Source: Anaerorudis sp964444915 (GTDB taxonomy: Bacteria; Bacteroidota; Bacteroidia; Bacteroidales; Dysgonomonadaceae). From it: a DNA stretch of 30,091 nt. A program made the translations under genes and the position numbers. The notes under the pieces are model-generated. The model was not told the DNA's origin. It did not search any database and saw only the letters and a list, made by a program, of their open reading frames with translations. Positions 24,184 to 30,091 of this stretch are shown here, piece after piece. The number at the start of each line of letters is the position of its first letter. Position 1 is the first letter of the stretch. The stretch is taken from positions 1 through 30,091 of the forward strand of contig CAYUIY010000017.1 of NCBI GenBank assembly GCA_964444915.1. The letters are read 5' to 3'.

Positions 24184-26802
24184 ATGGCTATACGGATTGA
24201 GCAGATTAACATAGAAAATTTGGGGCCTATTCAACGAACATCTCTCGATTTTGACGATATCAATCTGGTTTACAGTAAAAATGAAGGCGGCAAATCGTTG
24301 TTGGTAGAATTTATTGTTCGTTCCCTGTTCAGTAAAAAAGCACAATGGGGTTATAACAGGGAATACGGGCAGGGAAAAATCATTGTTTCCGGCATCGATG
24401 ACAGTACCAAGAATTACTCTCCCGGGAGCAAAGACAAGTTGGATAAATATTTCGAAACAAACTTTCAAGACCTGCCACCGTCTTTAGCCAAGCTGTTAGT
24501 CATCAAAAGTGGCGAGCCCAATATCAGCGAAAAACCCGAAGGCATCGATACCAATACACTTAAAGAGCTGCTATTTGCTAAAAACATGTTGGACGATATC
24601 GACAAAAACATCTCTGCCACAGTGAAAAATGCCACCATTGATGAGGGAAGCATCACCATCAGAAAAGCGGGAGAAGGCAGCGATTACATTCATTTTCAGG
24701 AAGCTCTCGAGCAAATCGATAAAACGATAAAAAAATTGTCGGAGGAAAATAAAATAAGCGAAGAAAGAAAATTAAAAATCGAACTCGATAAACTCAAAGA
24801 GCAAAAAGAAGCCCAGATCAAAGCCAAGCACCATAAAGCCTGTCTTTTGGATAAACGCAAAGAAGAACTGGAAAAAAAACGAGCAACCTATCCGGCGGAA
24901 GAGTTGGAGAGAATAAAAAATCGAATCGATCAGTATAAGAGACTGAGCGAAAAAAACGAGGAATACATTGACAGAATCAACGAGCTGAACGACGCCATGG
25001 AGCCGCTGGCAGGGGTACGACAAGCCCATGACCGCCAACGCAAAGCAAAGCGGCACTTGGCTTGGAAGTTGGATCAAAAGATAGACCAAATTAAGCGTAG
25101 GGTGAACATCGTCACGGACGATGAGCTCGGCAAGCTCGATAATAAAATCACCAGTTATAACGAGAAAATTATTGAGCGCAATAAAAAATCAGACGAATTA
25201 TCGGCGTTAGAGAAAAAAGAGCAAGCATATGGTCATGTGCAAAGTATGAAAAATGTGTATCAAACGTTGGTGCAAAGTACACATAATCAGAAAGTGGGCT
25301 TCACTATGTTATTGATTGCACTTGTGGTGTTTATTGTGGGATTGACCGTTTCATTTGCCGCTCAAAACTATATTTTGGGCTCTGTTTTAATGGTAGTGGG
25401 CTTTGGATGCAGCGTATACTTTTCATTCAGGTTGCGAAAACAATTGAAACATAAAATGCACAGTGACGAATTGGAAAAGTTGGAGAGCGACTTCAGGGAA
25501 AAATTCGATGCCGAGCTCCATTTGGCCGCCCTGGACAATATCATTAAAACGCTCGAAAAAGAATTGGCCATCCAACAGCGGGTGCAGAACGAGCAAAACG
25601 AGTTGGAAAATACCATCGGCAGATTAAGAGCGGAGATTGAGAGCGGACTGTTTCAACTCTTCCCCCAAACAGTGAATCAAGAAGAGTGGGGAAGGGCTTT
25701 GAGTGAATTTAAGCAGGGCAGAAACGCTCTCAAAGCAGAGCTGGGAAAATTAGAAAAGCAATTGGCCGGTCTCAATGTAGATCCCTCGGATTACGATCCG
25801 GATGATCCGGGCGAAGAATACAGTGCACAAAAACTATCGGAGCTGGAAGAGAAAGTGCAGCAACTTAAAAGTTTAGAAGAGGAAAAACAGCGAATAGAGG
25901 CGCAGCTGGAAAGAAATAAAAAGGAGTTGGAAGAGGTATCTGAGCAAATTTCCGAGTATTTTTTCCATTTACTCCGCAACAGGGTGGGGAAAGACGATTG
26001 GGAAAACAAGCTCAACGAGCTGATAGAGCAAAATACGCGCATTACGAATGAAATCAACAACCTATCCGGCGAACTCACCGGACTGGGTGTGAACCCTGCT
26101 CATTATATCGAAAACGATCCCGGCATCGAATACGATGCCAACAGGCTTTCGGATATCGAAAAAGAAATCCAAGCGTTGGAGAACAAACTGAAAGCGTTGG
26201 AAGAAGAAAATAGGGCGCTCAAAGGCGATGTTGCCAAACTTGTGGATGCTTCCATCAACGACGATTGGAACACCATCATCGAAAAATTGTATGAAAAACA
26301 AAAAGAAACGTTGGAGCAACTGAAGCAAAAGGAAGCATCGATAGTGGCCGGTATTTTGGTTCATCAAACCATTGACGAATTTCAAAGTAAGGAAGACGAA
26401 CGCCTGCAAGCGACCATCAATTCGCCCGATTTCTCGCGCACCTTATTGCATATTACCGGCCGATACGATAAGTTGATGCCCGATGGCGATCGGATTATGA
26501 TCGGCAGCGATATGGGCGATTTCGATATGAAAGACCTTAGCACGGGAGCCAAAGAGCAAGTGCTTTTTGCGCTGAGGGTATCGTTGGCTAAAAAAATAAT
26601 GGACAACAGCGCCTTTTTTATTCTTGACGATGCTTTTCAGCACAGCGACTACGATAGAAGGCCCAAACTCATCGATCAACTCTTTGATTTATCGGATGCC
26701 GGTTGGCAGATTATCTATTTGACGATGGATGACCACATTAGAAATTTGTTCCTTGAAAAAGCCTCGCATCGGAATCATTTTAAACAGATTGTGCTGACGT
26801 AA
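24184..26802 (+). CDS. SMC/Rad50-like ATPase with central membrane hairpin (YhaN-like)
   Basis: This 872-residue ATPase is made of two nucleotide-binding halves separated by long coiled coils. Walker A is YSKNEGGKS (Lys37), a variant of the YhaN-type NEAGKS loop in which the first Gly is Ser. Coiled coil runs from about 165 to 350. Two adjacent transmembrane helices lie at about 371-392 and 396-414, where SbcC/Rad50 would have the zinc hook. A second coiled region covers about 420-730 and contains two related blocks of about 100 residues. The ABC signature LSTGAKEQ (786-793), Walker B FFILDD (811-816) with Asp in place of the usual Glu, and the His switch (His851) close the ATPase. It is cotranscribed with the nuclease. 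It probably loads DNA or gates the nuclease at the membrane. Confidence 0.87.
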   Translation: MAIRIEQINIENLGPIQRTSLDFDDINLVYSKNEGGKSLLVEFIVRSLFSKKAQWGYNREYGQGKIIVSGIDDSTKNYSPGSKDKLDKYFETNFQDLPPSLAKLLVIKSGEPNISEKPEGIDTNTLKELLFAKNMLDDIDKNISATVKNATIDEGSITIRKAGEGSDYIHFQEALEQIDKTIKKLSEENKISEERKLKIELDKLKEQKEAQIKAKHHKACLLDKRKEELEKKRATYPAEELERIKNRIDQYKRLSEKNEEYIDRINELNDAMEPLAGVRQAHDRQRKAKRHLAWKLDQKIDQIKRRVNIVTDDELGKLDNKITSYNEKIIERNKKSDELSALEKKEQAYGHVQSMKNVYQTLVQSTHNQKVGFTMLLIALVVFIVGLTVSFAAQNYILGSVLMVVGFGCSVYFSFRLRKQLKHKMHSDELEKLESDFREKFDAELHLAALDNIIKTLEKELAIQQRVQNEQNELENTIGRLRAEIESGLFQLFPQTVNQEEWGRALSEFKQGRNALKAELGKLEKQLAGLNVDPSDYDPDDPGEEYSAQKLSELEEKVQQLKSLEEEKQRIEAQLERNKKELEEVSEQISEYFFHLLRNRVGKDDWENKLNELIEQNTRITNEINNLSGELTGLGVNPAHYIENDPGIEYDANRLSDIEKEIQALENKLKALEEENRALKGDVAKLVDASINDDWNTIIEKLYEKQKETLEQLKQKEASIVAGILVHQTIDEFQSKEDERLQATINSPDFSRTLLHITGRYDKLMPDGDRIMIGSDMGDFDMKDLSTGAKEQVLFALRVSLAKKIMDNSAFFILDDAFQHSDYDRRPKLIDQLFDLSDAGWQIIYLTMDDHIRNLFLEKASHRNHFKQIVLT

Positions 26803-26990
26803 AAAAACAGAGCAGCTTGTGCTTACAAACTGACACCATTCATTGCACAACGTCGAGAGTTAAAAACACAAACCAACTATGATAATTTGTTTGCCATTTA
26901 CAGGCACAACGATTTAATCAAAACGAGAGTGTACTTATGTAGGAGATTATAGTGTTGAAGGCGAAAGCAACCGGGAAATTTTAGTCCTGT

Positions 26991-27255
26991 TCGGATTTTC
27001 CGAGGATGCGACACCCTATTTTTATCCTTTTTCGGAATTTCGGAGAGGAGGGGGGCAATGTTTTATCTTTTGTCAGAAGATGGGATGAGGGCGAACAAAA
27101 ATTTTATCCCCTATCGGAAAATCCGATATACACATTATGTTACTTTTTGTGTAAAAATAAGTATATTTTGGGGGTAAATTTACCTCATTTGTTAAAGAAT
27201 ATGGTTAGAAAATGGGAAAAACAGTGTTTTTATGTCCGTCGGAAAATCCGACGGA
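26991..27255. repeat. Three spaced hairpins with TCGGA-3-TCCGA core
   Basis: Three perfect stem-loops share the core TCGGA, three-base loop, TCCGA. They lie at 26991-27003 (5-base stem, loop TTT), 27112-27128 (7-base stem, TATCGGA, loop AAA) and 27235-27255 (9-base stem, TCCGTCGGA, loop AAA). Their centres are about 123 and 125 bases apart, and stem length grows left to right. The sequence between them is not obviously repeated. Confidence 0.7.
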
Positions 27256-27450
27256 AGATAAAAAAACTTTTCACTCTCGTCGGAAAACGATTTTTTATGT
27301 CTTTAGAACGTTTTTTACCTGCTATTGTTCAGGTAATCAGTAGTTCGGAAGCAATCGTAGAGTATGCGTAGCACCCGACAGAGCAAAATTCGGGTGATTT
27401 ACATCTATTAACGCTAAAAATATTTATTTTTGTAAATTCGTAAAATTAAG

Positions 27451-27470
27451 CTTTTTCCGTCGGGAAAAAG
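27451..27470. repeat. Perfect 8-base stem-loop
   Basis: CTTTTTCC, loop GTCG, GGAAAAAG. It lies about 120 bases before the methyltransferase promoter. There is no following T run, so it is not a typical terminator. Confidence 0.45.
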
Positions 27471-27587
27471 AAGGAAATCTTTGAAACCCGGAAAATCAGG
27501 AAAAGGGAGAAAGGGAGAAAAATGAATGAAAATAATCCGGGGAAAAGCAAAGAAAAATTGAATCGGGGAATCCTAAGTTCAAATTAG

Positions 27588-27620
27588 TTTGTTACAATTG
27601 AAGAATTGTTTTTACTTTTA
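27588..27620 (+). promoter_or_regulatory. Promoter of the methyltransferase gene with palindrome in the spacer
   Basis: TTTG (27588-27591), 21 bases and TACTTTTA (27613-27620) fit the Bacteroidota consensus with one mismatch. Inside the spacer, ACAATT-GAAG-AATTGT (27594-27609) is a perfect inverted repeat, well placed to be an operator that blocks the promoter. The ATG is 33 bases after the -7 element. Confidence 0.6.
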
Positions 27621-27653
27621 CATGATTTTTTTAATTTCATTTTATTACACACA

Positions 27654-30091
27654 ATGGCTATTACTAAAGAACAAAAATTTTACCAAGCATTACAAGATGT
27701 TTTCATCGGTGCAAAAATTGAAGGACAAGGCGGTTTTGTTAACTTGATGAAAATAAAATCGAATTACTATCGCGACATCGAAAAATTAATCAAAGAAGAC
27801 ATTGAAAAAGCTTTAAAACAATATCCTGATTTCAGAAACGAGCTTTTCGATAAGCTGTATTCTTTCTTTAGTCGTTATTTCAGTGAAAGTGGTTCCATCT
27901 ATTTTAATTCGACACCCTTTCACAACAATGTTTACGAGAAAGTATATAGCGATGAGAAAGATGTCATTTTGTTTTGGAAAACGCGGATGCTTTACTATGT
28001 AAAAACCGATCGTATTTTTAGAAGTTTGGAAATTGAATCCGATGGATTTAAATTTTTCTTCGATGTTTCGACGTTAGAACACAAGAAAGCCAATGAAAAG
28101 CGTTCCTTAGTTTTTCAATTAGCAAATATTCGCCATGATAAAACCATTGTTTTTGATGTTGCTTATTCCGAAAGAGGCAGAAAAACAAAGAAAGACCAAA
28201 TTCTTAGAACATTAAGAAAAGAAAATATACCTATTGACGAAGACGTTTTAGAAAAAGCATTTAGAATATTTGAGAAGCAGAGCGAGGTCGATTTTTTTAT
28301 CAATAAAAATGCCAAAGCCTTTTTACAAGAACAGTTTAAGCTCTGGAGTTACCAATATTTCTGGGATGGAGCCGCACAATGGACTGCCAATAGAGTAAAT
28401 CAGTTGCAGATACTTAAAGATATTGCTTACAAAATCATCGATTTTATTTCTCAGTTTGAGGATGAATTGGTAAAAATTTGGAACAAGCCAAAGTTTGTAA
28501 AAAATGCAAACTATGTGATTACGTTGGACAAAATAAAGGATTTGACTCTGATCGAAAAGATGATTAATCACCAAAATATTACTCAACAGATAAACGAGTG
28601 GCATGAATTGGGAATTGTGGGTGAGGATTTTACTAAAGATGAAGTTTTTGAGTCTGACTTAATGGGAAAGCATGTAAATAAAGAATACAAACATTTGCCC
28701 ATTGATACGAAATATTTCAAAGATTTAGAACTTGAAATTTTGAGCCGGTTTGAAGACTTGGATAAATCTTTGGACGGCTGGCTAATAAAAAGTGAAAATT
28801 ACCAAGCACTGAATACCATACTACCGAAATTCAAAGAAAAAGTACAAACCATTTACATTGATCCACCGTTTAATTTGGATTCTTCTGATCAATTTCTTTA
28901 TCGTACCAATTACAAAGATGCGAATTGGGCTACTTTGCTCGAAAATCGTTTGCGACTCGCAAAAGACTGGTTAAATGAAAAAGGGAGTATTTTTGTCCGG
29001 TGCGATTCAAATGGCAATTGGATTGTGAGATTTTTAATGGATGGAATTTTTGATGGCAACTTAAAGAATGAAATTGCAGTTAAAAGAACTCGCACACTGA
29101 AAGGGGAAAGTGGGAGATTTCATACCGCCTGGGAAGCTTTGTATTTTTATGGAAAATCTGAAAATGCTCTTTTTAATGGATTTCGAAAATTAAAACCCGA
29201 AAACGAATGGAAATGGGTGGAAATGCATTTACCGGGCACAAGAAAAGATGAAAATTTGCTTTATAGGGATTTTTTTGGGGAAAGAATAAAAGCGCCTAAA
29301 GGTAGAAGATGGGCCTTAAGTCAAGAGGCTTTAGACGACGCGATTTCTAAAGGTCTTGTTAAAATGGATAAACAGACGAAAATGCCAAAATTTCTTACTA
29401 AATGGGAAACATTAGGTTCAAATTGGACTGATATTTCTGGTTATTCTCCAACCCATGGATTTACTACTGAAAATTCAGAGGAATTACTACAAAGAGCCAT
29501 AGAATCTACATCTAATGAAAATGATTTAGTAATGGATTTTTTTCTGGGTTCAGGTACAACTACGGCGGTAGCGCATAAACTCGGTAGAAAATGGATAGGG
29601 GTGGAAATGGGGGAGCATTTTTGGACAGTGGTTTTGCCACGAATGAAAAGGGTTTTGGCATATGATAAATCCGGTATATCAAAAGAGGTAAAAGAATATC
29701 AAGGCGGCGGCTTCTTTAAATATTACGAGCTTGAGCAATATGAGGAAACGCTGGCTAATTGTAAATATGAAGAAGAGGGCGATTTATTTCAAGTGCCCGG
29801 CAGATCTCCCTACGAAGAGTATGTTTTTCTAAAAGACGAGAAATTACTAAAAGCAATGGAGATTGATTATGAAAATAAAAAGATAAATATAGACCTGTCT
29901 AAACTTTACCCAAATATAGATATAGCCGAAACCTTGTCTAATCTTACCGGTAAGTGGATTAAAAAAGTAAGCGACAGTGAAGTGGAATTTGATGACGGAA
30001 CTATTATGGATACAACGAATTTGGATTATAAATTAAGAGTCCACTTTAAAAAGTCGATGACTTTAATTTATTGTTTTTATTTTGTTTTTTG
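27654..30091 (+). CDS. Type III-like DNA methyltransferase (Mod), open at window end
   Basis: This is a beta-class DNA methyltransferase, probably modifying adenine N6, of the large Mod type found in type III restriction-modification. From the ATG at 27654 the frame is open for 812 codons to the window edge. About 390 N-terminal residues of unknown fold are followed by the catalytic motif YIDPPFN (Asp403-Phe406). A target-recognition stretch comes next, then the AdoMet-binding motif DFFLGSGTTTAVA (from Asp628). Motif IV preceding motif I defines the beta class. Close to its end NLTGKWIKK and EVEFDDG match what I recall of the family tail, but after NLDYKL (residue 794) the sequence departs from the expected ending. 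The gene is AT-rich compared with its neighbours, which fits horizontal acquisition. No restriction subunit is seen in the window. Confidence 0.88.
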   Translation, partial: MAITKEQKFYQALQDVFIGAKIEGQGGFVNLMKIKSNYYRDIEKLIKEDIEKALKQYPDFRNELFDKLYSFFSRYFSESGSIYFNSTPFHNNVYEKVYSDEKDVILFWKTRMLYYVKTDRIFRSLEIESDGFKFFFDVSTLEHKKANEKRSLVFQLANIRHDKTIVFDVAYSERGRKTKKDQILRTLRKENIPIDEDVLEKAFRIFEKQSEVDFFINKNAKAFLQEQFKLWSYQYFWDGAAQWTANRVNQLQILKDIAYKIIDFISQFEDELVKIWNKPKFVKNANYVITLDKIKDLTLIEKMINHQNITQQINEWHELGIVGEDFTKDEVFESDLMGKHVNKEYKHLPIDTKYFKDLELEILSRFEDLDKSLDGWLIKSENYQALNTILPKFKEKVQTIYIDPPFNLDSSDQFLYRTNYKDANWATLLENRLRLAKDWLNEKGSIFVRCDSNGNWIVRFLMDGIFDGNLKNEIAVKRTRTLKGESGRFHTAWEALYFYGKSENALFNGFRKLKPENEWKWVEMHLPGTRKDENLLYRDFFGERIKAPKGRRWALSQEALDDAISKGLVKMDKQTKMPKFLTKWETLGSNWTDISGYSPTHGFTTENSEELLQRAIESTSNENDLVMDFFLGSGTTTAVAHKLGRKWIGVEMGEHFWTVVLPRMKRVLAYDKSGISKEVKEYQGGGFFKYYELEQYEETLANCKYEEEGDLFQVPGRSPYEEYVFLKDEKLLKAMEIDYENKKINIDLSKLYPNIDIAETLSNLTGKWIKKVSDSEVEFDDGTIMDTTNLDYKLRVHFKKSMTLIYCFYFVF
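30036..30091 (+). mobile_element. Possible insertion-sequence end disrupting the Mod C-terminus
   Basis: At 30036 the conserved Mod tail is replaced by a low-complexity AT-rich stretch beginning GAGTCCACTTT. It contains the palindrome ACTTT-AA-AAAGT and the inverted pair AAAGTC-GAT-GACTTT, features often seen at transposon ends. The element body would lie beyond the window, so this is an inference from the altered ending. Confidence 0.3.

Larger units (their letters stand above)
26803..27653. other. Intergenic region with hairpins, no supported gene
   Basis: About 850 bases separate the ATPase gene from the methyltransferase gene. The only long open frame (27006-27371, 121 codons) is very basic, has no recognisable domain, and is interrupted by palindromes that look structural, so I do not call it. 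The region contains several perfect stem-loops, a 12-base palindrome (GGTAAATTTACC at 27173-27184) and a promoter at its right end. It may hold a non-coding RNA, a decayed gene or a mobile non-autonomous element. Confidence 0.5.

Noticed and set aside
27006..27371. 121-codon open frame with ATG in the hairpin region
   Set aside because: Very basic composition, no domain, and two palindromes fall inside it in ways that look structural. I cannot support it as a gene, though a search could change this.
1..30091. CRISPR arrays, tRNA or rRNA genes
   Set aside because: I looked through the intergenic stretches and found no regularly repeated 25-40 base units with spacers and no cloverleaf or rRNA-like sequence.

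Overview
The window looks like a chromosomal segment of a Bacteroidales bacterium (phylum Bacteroidota), plausibly near Porphyromonadaceae or Dysgonomonadaceae. The reasons are a SusC/SusD outer-membrane system controlled by an ECF sigma factor and FecR, many Bacteroidota-type lipoproteins, a DUF4270 protein beside a half-length GT5 protein and panC-panD, and repeated promoter matches to the Bacteroidota housekeeping consensus (TTTG, about 20 bases, TAnnTTTG). The genus call is inference.

Positions 1-11,706 are mostly conserved core genes. They are the 3' end of RNase R (rnr); a minus-strand polysaccharide pair (MOP-family flippase and GT2 glycosyltransferase, joined by an ATGA overlap); queG and ruvB on the plus strand; a minus-strand DUF4270 lipoprotein gene and a GT5-domain gene; divergent panC-panD ending in a clear terminator; ligA; and a small cysteine-rich YgbA-type protein. 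Positions 11,707-12,223 hold no intact gene. They contain a broken short reading frame whose promoter and first eight codons recur 11 kb away.

Positions 12,224-22,965 are a minus-strand uptake locus read from right to left: ECF sigma factor, FecR anti-sigma factor, SusC (split by one extra base in a run of eight G), SusD, a surface lipoprotein (probably DUF4623-like) and a GHL10-family glycoside hydrolase lipoprotein. In such loci SusC binding signals through its N-terminal STN domain to FecR and the sigma factor, SusD and the third lipoprotein help capture the ligand, and the hydrolase processes it. The GHL10 enzyme makes a peptidoglycan-derived or amino-sugar glycan a plausible substrate, but this is unproven.

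Positions 22,966-30,091 look accessory. A two-gene module encodes an SbcD-like calcineurin-type nuclease and an 872-residue SMC-like ATPase with two transmembrane helices at mid-protein, resembling YhaO/YhaN. Its promoter and a 14-codon leader reading frame are the second copy of the 45-base repeat. About 850 bases with evenly spaced hairpins follow. Next comes a beta-class type III-like DNA methyltransferase (Mod) that stays open to the window edge, but its last residues depart from the remembered family ending, suggesting an insertion. A nuclease-ATPase pair next to a restriction-modification gene suggests a defence region. This module is the best candidate here for an under-described system.
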